Source of the DNA: Bacillota bacterium
GTDB lineage: Bacteria; Bacillota; Clostridia; Lachnospirales; CAG-274
Assembly (NCBI GenBank): GCA_017460805.1
Contig: JAFUAF010000058.1
Coordinates: 30,678 to 94,677, forward strand
Direction of reading: 5' to 3'
Length of the DNA stretch: 64,000 bases
Shown here: in pieces, positions 50,461-59,005 of the stretch
Layout: each line of letters opens with the position of its first letter
Numbering within the stretch: the stretch's first letter is position 1
The notes under the pieces: generated by a model
What the model was told of the DNA's origin: nothing
Databases searched by the model: none
What the model saw: the letters and a program-made list of their open reading frames with translations, nothing else
Made by a program: the position numbers and the translations under genes

Positions 50461-51294
50461 TTACGAAGCATCTTCGTTAAGCACAACAGCGCCGTCGCGT
50501 TTTGTAATTGCCTTTGTGGGGCATTTTTCGGTACAGATGCCGCACTGTGTACATTTTTCGTAATCTACCTTTGCAAGGAAGTTTGTTACCTTAACAGCCT
50601 CGCTCGGACAGTTGCGTTCGCACATCTTACAGCCCATACAAGCGTTGGAGCAATTATCCTTGCTCTGCTTTGGCATATCGTTTGAGTTGCAGGCAACGCG
50701 AACTTTCATGTGGTCGGGCACAAGCTCTATGATATGCTTGGGACAAGCCTTTATACAAGCGCCGCAGGCAACACACTTATCGCCGTTTACAACAGCAACG
50801 CCGTTCACAATGCTCAAAGCATCGAATTTGCAGGCTCTTACACAGTTGCCGTCGCCCAGACAGCCGTATGCACAAGCCTTTCTGCCGCCCGAAACACCGT
50901 TTTCAAGGTCACAGTCGGCTTCACCGTAATACTCAAATTTTGTTTTGGCTGCATCACAGTTGCCGTTGCACTTAACAAAAGCAACCATTTTTACGCCCTC
51001 TTCGGCCTTAACGCCCATAACTTCGCCGACCTTTGCGGCACACGCGGCGCCGCCTACGGGACAAGCGTTTACAGGAGCTTTGCCTGTTGCTATAGCTTCT
51101 GCCAGCGCATCACAGCCTGCAAAACCGCAGCCGCCGCAGTTAGCACCGGGCAGACATTCTCTTACAAGGGGCACTTTCGGGTCCTGCTCAACTTTAAGCT
51201 TGATAGAAGCAAGGCCGAGGCCTGCACCGAAGATGACACCCATACCGCCTATACTTAATACGGGAAAAAGTATACTTGTTATATCCATTTTCAA
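50461..51294 (-). CDS. rnfB: Rnf complex iron-sulfur subunit RnfB
   Basis: 277 residues. An N-terminal membrane helix, then CLPGANCGGCGFAGC for the N-terminal cluster, followed by further ferredoxin-type clusters: CVACGACIKACPKH, CMGCKMCERNCPSE and CTQCGICTEKCPTK. It is the cytoplasmic-side electron entry subunit that takes electrons from reduced ferredoxin. It is last in the rnf operon (order C-D-G-E-A-B). It is longer than proteobacterial RnfB because of the extra clusters, as in clostridia. Confidence 0.96.
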   Translation of the reverse strand: MKMDITSILFPVLSIGGMGVIFGAGLGLASIKLKVEQDPKVPLVRECLPGANCGGCGFAGCDALAEAIATGKAPVNACPVGGAACAAKVGEVMGVKAEEGVKMVAFVKCNGNCDAAKTKFEYYGEADCDLENGVSGGRKACAYGCLGDGNCVRACKFDALSIVNGVAVVNGDKCVACGACIKACPKHIIELVPDHMKVRVACNSNDMPKQSKDNCSNACMGCKMCERNCPSEAVKVTNFLAKVDYEKCTQCGICTEKCPTKAITKRDGAVVLNEDAS

Positions 51295-51306
51295 TGCACC
51301 CCCTTA

Positions 51307-51879
51307 TTATAACATACCGGAAAAGCCCAAAAAGGCGATCGCCATTAAGCCTGCGGTTATCAGCGCTATCGGGAAGCCCTCAAGCGACTTTGGAATATTG
51401 CACTTTGCGACACGTTCTCTTATGCCCGCGAACAGGATTATTGCGATAGCAAAACCGACTGCCGCGCCGATACCGTTTACAACGGATGCGATAAAGCCGT
51501 AGCCGTCGTTCATATTGTTTACGGCAACACCCAGAACCGCACAGTTTGTTGTAATAAGCGGAAGATAAACGCCGAGTGCCTGATACAGCGAGGGAGAAGA
51601 TTTTTTGATAAACATTTCAACCAGCTGCACCAGTGATGCAATAATAAGAATAAAAGCAATATTGTACAGATATTCAATGTTCAAAGGTACAAGTATAAAC
51701 TTGTGTACAAGCCATGTAGCCGCTGAAGCAAGTGTGATAACAAAAACTACCGCAATACCCATGCCGCTTGCCGTTTCTACCTTTTTGGAAACGCCCAGGA
51801 AAGGACAAATACCCAAAAACTGGGAGAGCACGAAGTTATGAACAAAGATAGCACTTAAAAGTATCAAAAACAAATTCAT
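51307..51879 (-). CDS. rnfA: Rnf complex membrane subunit RnfA
   Basis: 190 residues with six membrane helices. It starts MNLFLILLSAIFVHNFVLSQ and has the conserved FLGICPFLGVSKKV, containing the Cys that ligates a membrane-embedded cluster with RnfE, and TNCAVLGVAV. RnfA and RnfE are homologous antiparallel subunits. It lies 12 bases from rnfB, in the same operon. Confidence 0.96.
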   Translation of the reverse strand: MNLFLILLSAIFVHNFVLSQFLGICPFLGVSKKVETASGMGIAVVFVITLASAATWLVHKFILVPLNIEYLYNIAFILIIASLVQLVEMFIKKSSPSLYQALGVYLPLITTNCAVLGVAVNNMNDGYGFIASVVNGIGAAVGFAIAIILFAGIRERVAKCNIPKSLEGFPIALITAGLMAIAFLGFSGML

Positions 51880-51892
51880 TTACCGCACCTCC

Positions 51893-52492
51893 TTATTCCG
51901 ACTTGCCGCTGCGCAGCTTGTTTACAAGTACCATAAGGAATGCGAGTGTTAAGAAAGCTCCCGGAGGAAGTATCATAACAAGAGTTCTTGGGAAAGCTTC
52001 GGGAAGGATCGTGTAGCCGAGTAAGCTGCCGTTGCCCAAAAATTCGCGTACTGCGCCGAGTACAAAAAGAGCGAATGTGAAGCCGAGACCCATGCCGATA
52101 CCGTCAAAAAGTGAAGCGATAGGGCCGTTCTTGCCTGCGAATGCCTCTGCGCGCGCAAGGATGATACAGTTTACAACGATAAGCGGGATATACACGCCCA
52201 GCGCCTTTACAAGGCTTTCGGGAGCGTATGCGTTAAGAAGCATTTCCACTATCGTAACGAAGCTTGCGATTACCACAACATAGCAGGGTATACGCGCTTC
52301 GTCGGGAACAAATTTTCTTATAAGCGAAATAACCAGGTTGGAGCAGGCAAGCACCGCAAGGGTGGAAAGACCCATGCCCAGGCCGTTTATTGCGCTTGAA
52401 GTAACGGCAAGTGTGGGACACATACCGATTACCTGTACAAAGGTGGGGTTTTCGTCGATAATACCGTTTTTAATTATTTTTACGGGATTCAT
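51893..52492 (-). CDS. rnfE: Rnf complex membrane subunit RnfE
   Basis: 199 residues, paralogous to RnfA. IGMCPTLAVTSSAINGLGMG has the matching cluster Cys and VVNCIILARAEAFA is the second. Six membrane helices. It starts at the stop of rnfG (one-base overlap), so the genes are coupled. Confidence 0.96.
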   Translation of the reverse strand: MNPVKIIKNGIIDENPTFVQVIGMCPTLAVTSSAINGLGMGLSTLAVLACSNLVISLIRKFVPDEARIPCYVVVIASFVTIVEMLLNAYAPESLVKALGVYIPLIVVNCIILARAEAFAGKNGPIASLFDGIGMGLGFTFALFVLGAVREFLGNGSLLGYTILPEAFPRTLVMILPPGAFLTLAFLMVLVNKLRSGKSE

Positions 52493-53076
52493 TACTTATT
52501 CCCTCCTTTCAGATTGTTTTCGTAGTATTCATAGGCCTCGTTTACAGCGTTTACAACCGCGGTCGAGGTTATTGTGGCGCCCGTTATGGCCTCAAGCTGA
52601 GTATCGGAAGCGCCGCTGCCCTTTAAAACCGTAAGGGGTGCGGTCTTGCCGCTGTCAAACTGAGGTGAGAGCTTTGTTTCGGCATTTGCGCCAAGACCGG
52701 GGGTCTCGGAGTGGGAAACCACTTTTACGCCCGTTACCGTGCCGTCTTTGTCAATGCCGACCATAAGGTTAAGACCTGCGCTGAAGCCCTTTGTTGTGAT
52801 GGAAAAGGCATAGCCGCCGTCGCTGTTTTTGCTGTAGGAATTGATGATGTCATTATCGGTCACTTCCACAGGCTCGTCAAATGTTATCGAAAGTCCGTCG
52901 ATATCGGCATCGGAAGCTGTTGTCGGCAAAAATACCGCTTTCATGGCTTTTTGTGTGGATGCCTCTTTCTTCTGTGCAATGGTGGGTGCGGTAGCCGCAT
53001 TTACGCCGCCCAGAGCAGCCGCAGCGATACCCGCGATTATAAGAAGTGAGCCACCTGTTTTAACTATAGGATTCAT
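52492..53076 (-). CDS. rnfG: Rnf complex FMN-binding subunit RnfG
   Basis: 194 residues. An N-terminal membrane helix with GGSLLIIAGIAAAALGGVNA, then an extracytoplasmic FMN-binding domain with the flavinylation motif LEAITGATITS, where a Thr carries FMN covalently. No separate ApbE gene was seen in the window; a flavin transferase must be elsewhere. It overlaps rnfD by 4 bases. Confidence 0.94.
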   Translation of the reverse strand: MNPIVKTGGSLLIIAGIAAAALGGVNAATAPTIAQKKEASTQKAMKAVFLPTTASDADIDGLSITFDEPVEVTDNDIINSYSKNSDGGYAFSITTKGFSAGLNLMVGIDKDGTVTGVKVVSHSETPGLGANAETKLSPQFDSGKTAPLTVLKGSGASDTQLEAITGATITSTAVVNAVNEAYEYYENNLKGGNK

Positions 53077-54068
53077 GCCTTTTTCGCCTCCTTCTTGATT
53101 GCGCCGAAGATAGTCGGACGAGTGTATCTGTCAATAAGAGGAACACAAAGGTTCATCAGCAGTATAGAATAGGAAACGCCCTCGGGATAACCGCCGAAAA
53201 TGCGGATAAGTGTTGTCAGAACACCGCAGCCGATGCCCATTATGACCTGACCTCGGGGGGTAACGGGACTTGAAGCGTAGTCTGTCGCCATAAAGAATGC
53301 ACCGAGCATAAGACCGCCTGTAAGAAGCTCATATACGGGCTGTCTGTTTGCGGCAGCGGCAATTCCCGTTGCCTTGAAAAGGCAGGTAAGGATAAACACC
53401 GTTAAAATATAGCATACGGGTATCTTCCAGCTGATAACTTTTCTTATTATAAGGTAAACGCCGCCGAGGATAAGGGCAATGGCACAGGTCTCGCCTATAC
53501 AGCCGCCGATATTGCCGACAAGTGCGTTTATCATGTCATTTTGTGTTACGGTAACAGCACCCTCTTTTATCTGTGCGAGGGGTGTTGCCTGTGTTGTTGC
53601 ATCCATAACGCCCACAACGCCGTAGCCTGTTGCGCCGAATGCCGCACCCGTTGTAAATGTGGGGTAAGAAGCTACAAGAAAAGCTCTTGCGCCCAGAGCG
53701 GGGTTCATAAAGTTCTGACCTAAGCCGCCGAAAAGCTGCTTAACGATTATAATTGCAAAGAACGCACCTACTATCGGCACCCACAAAGGCGCTGTCGAGG
53801 GCAGGTTCATTGCAAGCAGCAGACCCGTGATAACGGCCGAAAAATCGGTGACTGTCACTTTCTGCTTTGTTGCTTTCTGATAAAGAGCCTCAAAACCAAC
53901 AGCCGATACGATAGAAACTATCATTATCAGCGCCGCCTTTAAACCAAAGTACACGATGCCCATTATCGCAGCGGGCAAAAGTGCTATTACCACATCACGC
54001 ATTACCGAGCTTATGGTGTCCTTGGAACGGACATGAGGTGTGGAAGAAACCATCAAATTATTTTCCAT
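53073..54068 (-). CDS. rnfD: Rnf complex membrane subunit RnfD
   Basis: 331 residues with about nine or ten membrane helices. It contains the covalent FMN motif MDATTQATPLAQIK (xTxATP type), FGGLGQNFMNPALGARAFL and TDYASSPVTPRGQ. It carries the ion-translocating core of the complex with RnfG. It overlaps the end of rnfC by 11 bases. Confidence 0.95.
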   Translation of the reverse strand: MENNLMVSSTPHVRSKDTISSVMRDVVIALLPAAIMGIVYFGLKAALIMIVSIVSAVGFEALYQKATKQKVTVTDFSAVITGLLLAMNLPSTAPLWVPIVGAFFAIIIVKQLFGGLGQNFMNPALGARAFLVASYPTFTTGAAFGATGYGVVGVMDATTQATPLAQIKEGAVTVTQNDMINALVGNIGGCIGETCAIALILGGVYLIIRKVISWKIPVCYILTVFILTCLFKATGIAAAANRQPVYELLTGGLMLGAFFMATDYASSPVTPRGQVIMGIGCGVLTTLIRIFGGYPEGVSYSILLMNLCVPLIDRYTRPTIFGAIKKEAKKA

Positions 54069-55419
54069 TCTTCTCGGCCTCCTTCCTTGCTCTTATAATG
54101 CCCATAACAGTACGTTTTGTTATGCGCAGGCTCTGCGCCAGATGGCGCTTTGCGGGACATACATAGCTGCATGAACCGCATTCTATACAGTCTACGCCGT
54201 TATGCGCCTCAAAAGCGTCATAATCCTTGGCAAGTGCATCCTGATTGAGTTCAAGGGGCATAAGTCCCATAGGACAAGCGCCGACGCATTTGCCGCAGCG
54301 TATACAGTTGCTCTCTTCGGGGAGAGTAGCCTCGTCTTTCGTCATGCAAAGCAGGGCGGACGAAGTTTTTACAAAAGGAACATCTACATTATAGAGTGCG
54401 GGACCCATCATGGGACCTCCCGCGATTATCTTTGCGCAGTCCTCTTTAAGGCCGCCCGTAGCCTCGATAAATTCCTTTATGTTCATACCTATCCTTATCT
54501 GATAGTTGCCGGGGTTGTTTACGCCGTTGCCCGTAATAGTAACGATACGGCGCATAAGCGGACGGTTTTTAACGACCGCACGCTCGATAGCCAAAACGGT
54601 ATCCACGTTGTCAACTATACAGCCGACACTTGCGGGAAGTCCGCCGCTTGGCACTTCTCTGCCCGTTACGGCATAGATAAGCTGTTTTTCCGAGCCCTGC
54701 GGGTACTTGCACTTAAGTGCAAGGACTTCTATGTTGGGATACTTTTCGGCAGCCTTTGTAACGGCTTCGAGAGCATCGGGTTTGTTGATCTCTATCGCAA
54801 TATAACCCTTTGCCTTTGGATGAAGCTGTAACATAACATCAAGACCCATTACAAGTCTGTCCGTCTTTTCAAGCATAACGCGGTGGTCGGTGGTAAGGTA
54901 GGGCTCACACTCCGCAGCGTTTACTATAATGCTGTCGATCTCCTGTCCGGGCGGGGGATTAAGCTTTATATGTGTCGGGAAACCCGCGCCGCCAAGACCT
55001 ACGATACCTGCATTTTTAACCTTGTCAAGAATTTCTTCCCTTGACATGGACTTGTAGTCGTTTTCGTCGGTCGTTTTGCCGATAGACGGGTCTTCCTCGA
55101 ATTTACCGTCGTTTTCGATAATGATGGATTTTACCATAGCACCGCTTGGGGTAAGCATGGGCTTGATGTCCTTTACAGTACCCGATACGGACGAGTGTAT
55201 GGGGGAACAGACAAAAGCGGTCGCTTCCGCTATCTTCTGACCCAACAGCACGCGATCGCCCTTTTGTACGATAGGTTCGCACGGCGCACCGATGTGCTGA
55301 CTGACGGGAAATACCATTAATGCTCCCTCTTTGGGCATAAGTATCTCTATGGGCTTTTGGTTTGTGAAAGCCTTGCCGTCAGGCGGATGAATACCTCGTT
55401 TAAAGGTGTGAAGATTCAT
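54058..55419 (-). CDS. rnfC: Rnf complex NADH-binding subunit RnfC
   Basis: About 453 residues from the ATG at 55419 (GAAAGGGGCG ribosome site; a longer frame begins at 55461). FMN/NADH site GLGGAGFPTHIKLNPP, then two 4Fe-4S motifs CIRCGKCVGACPMG and CIECGSCSYVCPAKRHL. It exchanges electrons with NAD. Rnf couples ferredoxin oxidation to NAD reduction and exports Na+ or H+. It is the first gene of the operon. Confidence 0.96.
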   Translation of the reverse strand: MNLHTFKRGIHPPDGKAFTNQKPIEILMPKEGALMVFPVSQHIGAPCEPIVQKGDRVLLGQKIAEATAFVCSPIHSSVSGTVKDIKPMLTPSGAMVKSIIIENDGKFEEDPSIGKTTDENDYKSMSREEILDKVKNAGIVGLGGAGFPTHIKLNPPPGQEIDSIIVNAAECEPYLTTDHRVMLEKTDRLVMGLDVMLQLHPKAKGYIAIEINKPDALEAVTKAAEKYPNIEVLALKCKYPQGSEKQLIYAVTGREVPSGGLPASVGCIVDNVDTVLAIERAVVKNRPLMRRIVTITGNGVNNPGNYQIRIGMNIKEFIEATGGLKEDCAKIIAGGPMMGPALYNVDVPFVKTSSALLCMTKDEATLPEESNCIRCGKCVGACPMGLMPLELNQDALAKDYDAFEAHNGVDCIECGSCSYVCPAKRHLAQSLRITKRTVMGIIRARKEAEKNGK

Positions 55420-55476
55420 TAAATGAACGCCCCTTTCTTTTATTTTATGTCTTGCAGACATAATGTCTCTTATAAT

Positions 55477-55505
55477 ATGTTACAATATTTTTTAGGAAAA
55501 TGCAA
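55477..55505 (-). promoter_or_regulatory. candidate rnf promoter
   Basis: On the minus strand TTGCAT (55500-55505), 17-base spacer, TAACAT (55477-55482). Fits a leader of about 50 bases. The stretch 55510-55708 shows no gene or known element beyond A+T-rich runs. Confidence 0.45.
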
Positions 55506-55708
55506 TAATAAATAAAAAATAAACAAAGTTTTGTGAGTTTTTTTCGGGTTTGGCATCAAAATAGCCTACCGAAATTTATTTTTTAAGCACAGGAATTGTA
55601 AAAATTGGTTAATCAAGACAAACCGCTTGTATATCCCGTCCTCTGTTCAAAAAAATTTATTATCCCAAAAACAGGACATAAAAATCGAACATATTTTCTA
55701 TTTTTCTA

Positions 55709-55737
55709 TTGACATCACACGGCTTGTGTTGTATAAT
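55709..55737 (+). promoter_or_regulatory. perfect consensus promoter for the sigma-like gene
   Basis: TTGACA (55709-55714), 17-base spacer, TATAAT (55732-55737). The spacer holds a CACA-CGGCT-TGTG dyad. Confidence 0.85.
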
Positions 55738-55810
55738 TGGTTTGTGACAAGGAAAAACTACTTAAAAAGTCAAAAATAAACACAAAGCGTGATAAAGGAG
55801 TGATAAGATA

Positions 55811-56251
55811 TTGAAAGCAAAAGAATTTTTAAAAAGACTGCAAAACCTGACCGCCGCCGTAAAGTACAGGCAGCAGGAGATAGCCACACTTGAAGAAAGC
55901 CTGCACGAGCTGCACGGCATAGGTTATGACGATGTAAAGGTGCAGCAGAGCAGGAAATACGGGGCGGGTTTTGAGGATATGGTCGCTTACTTAGAAAAAT
56001 TGAAGGACGAGCTGCACAGCGATATAAGCGCCCTTGCACACTGCCGCCACGAGATAATATGCAGGCTTAACCAACTAAACAACCCCGTCTACACACAGGT
56101 TTTGTATTTAAAATACGTAAAATCGGACGAGTTTGACACGATAGCCGCCTCTCTCGGCTATTCCGTCGGCTACGTCCGCGAAATGCACAGCAAGGCCATT
56201 AAGGCGCTCGACAAAATACTTGCCGAAAAAGCCCCTTTGCCGTGCGCATAG
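55811..56251 (+). CDS. phage-type sigma-like regulator (DUF1492/ArpU-RinA type)
   Basis: 146 residues, TTG start with AAAGGAGTGA. A helical N-terminus (AKEFLKRLQNLTAAVKYRQQ) and a sigma-70 region-4-like C-terminal helix-turn-helix (FDTIAASLGYSVGYVREMHS) match the DUF1492 family of phage late-gene regulators. No other phage genes flank it. It has a perfect promoter and terminator of its own. Either a remnant of a phage or a domesticated regulator. Confidence 0.8.
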   Translation: MKAKEFLKRLQNLTAAVKYRQQEIATLEESLHELHGIGYDDVKVQQSRKYGAGFEDMVAYLEKLKDELHSDISALAHCRHEIICRLNQLNNPVYTQVLYLKYVKSDEFDTIAASLGYSVGYVREMHSKAIKALDKILAEKAPLPCA

Positions 56252-56253
56252 CA

Positions 56254-56290
56254 TAAAAAAGCTGCCGCAAGCCTGCGGCAGCCGTTTTTT
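56254..56290. terminator. bidirectional terminator
   Basis: 9-base stem GCTGCCGCA/TGCGGCAGC with AGCC loop, T-run on the plus strand and A-run before. Ends the sigma-like gene and the convergent aconitase gene. Confidence 0.88.
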
Positions 56291-58574
56291 ATTTCTTGTT
56301 TCTGTTGTAGTTGATAAGACAGCCGTTTAAGATTATCTCTCTTTCGTTGTCTGTCAGTTCGCCCATTTTCAGTTCAAACTCTTTCAGACTGCCGTCTTTA
56401 ACGACATAAGCCTTGAAAGTATCGGCCTTATCCTTGATGCCCTTGGCAACATCGGGGATAAAGATGAAATCGCCGTTTTCAAACGGTAACTCGCCGTCGA
56501 AAGTGAACGGGAGCATACCCCAGTTGATAAGGTTTGAGCGGTAGCGCTTTGTAGCGTACTCCTTGGCGATATTAGCCCAGCCGCCGAGAACTTTCTGACA
56601 GCTTGCGGCCTGCTCGCGCGCAGAACCGTCGCCGGGTTTTACGGCGTAAATGGTACTGCCTATGCCCATAGTTGCTCTCGAAACCGTAAATTTCTCCTTG
56701 ATGGCCGCCATGATCGGCTTGACCTCGGGAACGGCCTCGGAGGGGCACTTATCGGCAAGGATAGCCTTTTCTGCAAGCTGGATAGCCTTTGCGCGGGGCA
56801 CATAATCGGGGTCTTTTCTGGAGAGTGTGAACTCCGCAAGACCGAGAGGATTGGAGCGGTAGGAGCTCGTTTCGCCCGAGGGGATAAGCTCGTCCGTTGT
56901 GGTAACGGGGTCTGTGATAAGGCTTACTACCTTTAACAGAATATTTTCGGGCAGAGCGCTCATTTCGGGCCAATCCGTGATATTGGGGCCGAGTTTCAGC
57001 TCGACAGACGGGTCTGCCTTGCCAAAACCGTTGAATACGCGGTTGTCGTATACTTTTTTATTGAAGAAATACTTGGGCTTGCTGAAATCTATGCCGTCAA
57101 GCTGTTCGGCGGATGTAAGATAACCCTTGTTGACAGCCGTTGCGGCGATAGAACGCGCGTCCATAAGTGCAACGGAAGCGATCTGACCATTGCCGGGTTT
57201 GCTGCCCTCTCTGTTGGGGAAGTTGCGTGTCGAATGACGGATAGAAAGACCGTTATTTGACGGAACATCGCCCGCACCGAAGCAGGGACCGCAGAAAGCG
57301 GAACGTACTGTAGCACCCGAAGCCATTATCTTTGCGATAGAGCCGTTTTCCACAAGGGAAATGAAAGTCGGCTGACTTGACGGGTAAACGCTGAGTGCAA
57401 AATCGTCCGCACCGATAGACTGACCGTCAAGGATATCGGCAACATCACAGATATTGTCGAATGTACCGCCCGCACAGCCCGCAATAACGCCCTGATCGAC
57501 ATAAAGTCTGCCGTTTCTTATCTTGTCGCGCAGTTTGAATGTTACCTTGGGATTGTCGATAGACTTTGCGCCCTTTTTCTCAACATCCGCAAGAATATCC
57601 TCAAGGTTTGCGTTAAGTTCGTCAATGGTGTATGTATTGCTTGGGTGGAAAGGCATTGCTATCATAGGCTTGATCTTTGAAAGATCGACATAAACAACAC
57701 CGTCGTAGTAAGCTACGCTGCCCGGGTTGAGTTCTTTAAAATCAGCCTCTCTGCCGTGTGCCTTGTAGTATTCTTTGATAGTATCGTCCGTTCTCCATAC
57801 GGATGAAAGACAGGTAGTTTCGGTCGTCATAACGTCAATGCCGTTTCTGTACTCGGCGTTGAGGTTTGTTATGCCGTCGCCGACAAACTCCATGACCTTG
57901 TTTTTAACATAGCCGTTTTCAAACACAGCGCCGATAATAGAAAGCGCAACGTCCTGCGGACCTACAAAAGGCGATGGTTTGCCCGTAAGGTAAATTGCAA
58001 TGACCTGAGGACAGTTTACGTCATAGGTCTGCTCCAGAAGCTGCTTTGCAAGCTCGCCGCCGCCCTCGCCGATAGCCATTGTACCCAATGCGCCGTAACG
58101 TGTGTGTGAGTCCGAGCCGAGTATCATTTTGCCGCAGCCCGACATCATCTCACGCATAAACTGGTGGATAACCGCCTGATGAGCGGGTACATAGATACCG
58201 CCGTACTTCTTTGCAGCGGACAGACCAAACATATGGTCATCCTCGTTTATTGTGCCGCCTACCGCACAAAGGCTGTTATGGCAGTTTGTCAGCACGTAGG
58301 GAATGGGGAATTTTTCCATGCCCGATGCGCGCGCCGTCTGTATGATACCTACATAGGTGATATCATGACTTGCCATGCAGTCAAATTTGATTTTTAATTT
58401 TTCGGGATCGCCCGATGTGTTATGCGCCTGCAAAATACCGTAAGCAATGGTGTTTTTGCGCGCTTCGTCTGCGGACGAGGTAATATTCGCAGCCGCCAAT
58501 GCCGCCTTGTCGTCCGATTTGATAAGCTGTGTGCCGTTTACAAGGTACGCCCCTGTATTGTATAATTCAACCAT
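56289..58574 (-). CDS. aconitase-family hydratase
   Basis: 761 residues. The cluster cysteines lie in [13 protein letters not shown] and [11 protein letters not shown]. Substrate residues are in [20 protein letters not shown] and [15 protein letters not shown]. The swivel domain at the end has [15 protein letters not shown]. The length and [11 protein letters not shown] sequence fit the Firmicute aconitate hydratase subgroup annotated as 'hydratase', which interconverts citrate and isocitrate. No citrate synthase or IDH gene is in the window. It is single-gene with an unremarkable leader. Confidence 0.92.
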   Translation of the reverse strand: MVELYNTGAYLVNGTQLIKSDDKAALAAANITSSADEARKNTIAYGILQAHNTSGDPEKLKIKFDCMASHDITYVGIIQTARASGMEKFPIPYVLTNCHNSLCAVGGTINEDDHMFGLSAAKKYGGIYVPAHQAVIHQFMREMMSGCGKMILGSDSHTRYGALGTMAIGEGGGELAKQLLEQTYDVNCPQVIAIYLTGKPSPFVGPQDVALSIIGAVFENGYVKNKVMEFVGDGITNLNAEYRNGIDVMTTETTCLSSVWRTDDTIKEYYKAHGREADFKELNPGSVAYYDGVVYVDLSKIKPMIAMPFHPSNTYTIDELNANLEDILADVEKKGAKSIDNPKVTFKLRDKIRNGRLYVDQGVIAGCAGGTFDNICDVADILDGQSIGADDFALSVYPSSQPTFISLVENGSIAKIMASGATVRSAFCGPCFGAGDVPSNNGLSIRHSTRNFPNREGSKPGNGQIASVALMDARSIAATAVNKGYLTSAEQLDGIDFSKPKYFFNKKVYDNRVFNGFGKADPSVELKLGPNITDWPEMSALPENILLKVVSLITDPVTTTDELIPSGETSSYRSNPLGLAEFTLSRKDPDYVPRAKAIQLAEKAILADKCPSEAVPEVKPIMAAIKEKFTVSRATMGIGSTIYAVKPGDGSAREQAASCQKVLGGWANIAKEYATKRYRSNLINWGMLPFTFDGELPFENGDFIFIPDVAKGIKDKADTFKAYVVKDGSLKEFELKMGELTDNEREIILNGCLINYNRNKK

Positions 58575-58664
58575 TTTCAGACCTCCTAAGAAAATTCGGT
58601 TATTACTATCATATCATAATTTGTCGGGTTATGCAAGGGGCGGTTACGCTAACACAAAAAATTG

Positions 58665-58693
58665 TTCGTTAACGTGATAAACAACTTAACGAA
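58665..58693. repeat. TTCGTTAA dyad upstream of the aconitase gene
   Basis: Perfect 8-base arms TTCGTTAA (58665-58672)/TTAACGAA (58686-58693). Position ~90 bases before the start fits an operator. Unassigned. Confidence 0.45.
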
Positions 58694-58719
58694 TAAAAAA
58701 CGGAACAACGGCTCGAATA

Positions 58720-58780
58720 GAGACAGGGGGACGGTTCTACTGTCCCGTATGGGACAGATAGAACCGTCCCCGCTGTCTCC
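58720..58780. repeat. REP-like hairpin repeat
   Basis: A near-perfect 60-base hairpin: GAGACAG-GGGGACGGTTCTA-CTGTCCC around GTAT, pairing with its complement. A degenerate relative lies at 12296-12353. The pattern recalls repetitive extragenic palindromes common in Clostridia. Confidence 0.75.
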
Positions 58781-58786
58781 TGCTTA

Positions 58787-58819
58787 ACAAAAATCCCCCA
58801 AACCTTACGGAATGGGGGT
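58787..58819 (-). terminator. terminator after the 45-residue peptide gene
   Basis: CCCCCA and TGGGGG arms with an inner CC/GG pair around GTAA; GATTTTTGTT follows on the minus strand. Confidence 0.75.
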
Positions 58820-58852
58820 GTTGCTGTTAGATATTATGTTGTTTTTGTGTTA

Positions 58853-58990
58853 TCAGTTACCGAGACCGAGTGCATCAGCACCGGCTGTGCCAAACAAACT
58901 TTCGTCCTGAACGTCGGCAACACTTACCGTTATAATATCTGTGCTTTCGAAATATTCAATTTCTGCAACAGGTGTTGTGTATTTTTTCAT
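58853..58990 (-). CDS. 45-residue hypothetical peptide
   Basis: MKKYTTPVAEIEYFESTDII at the start, then TVSVADVQDESLFGTAGADA and LGLGN. A near-perfect AAGGAGG ribosome site precedes the ATG at 58990. Similar short clostridial proteins begin MKKYxxPxxEIxxFxxxDII and have variable Gly/Ala-rich tails; no function is known. It is 15 bases after the secreted Ig-like gene, so in the same transcript, and a terminator follows. Confidence 0.65.
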   Translation of the reverse strand: MKKYTTPVAEIEYFESTDIITVSVADVQDESLFGTAGADALGLGN

Positions 58991-59005
58991 TTCTTTAAAT
59001 CCTCC

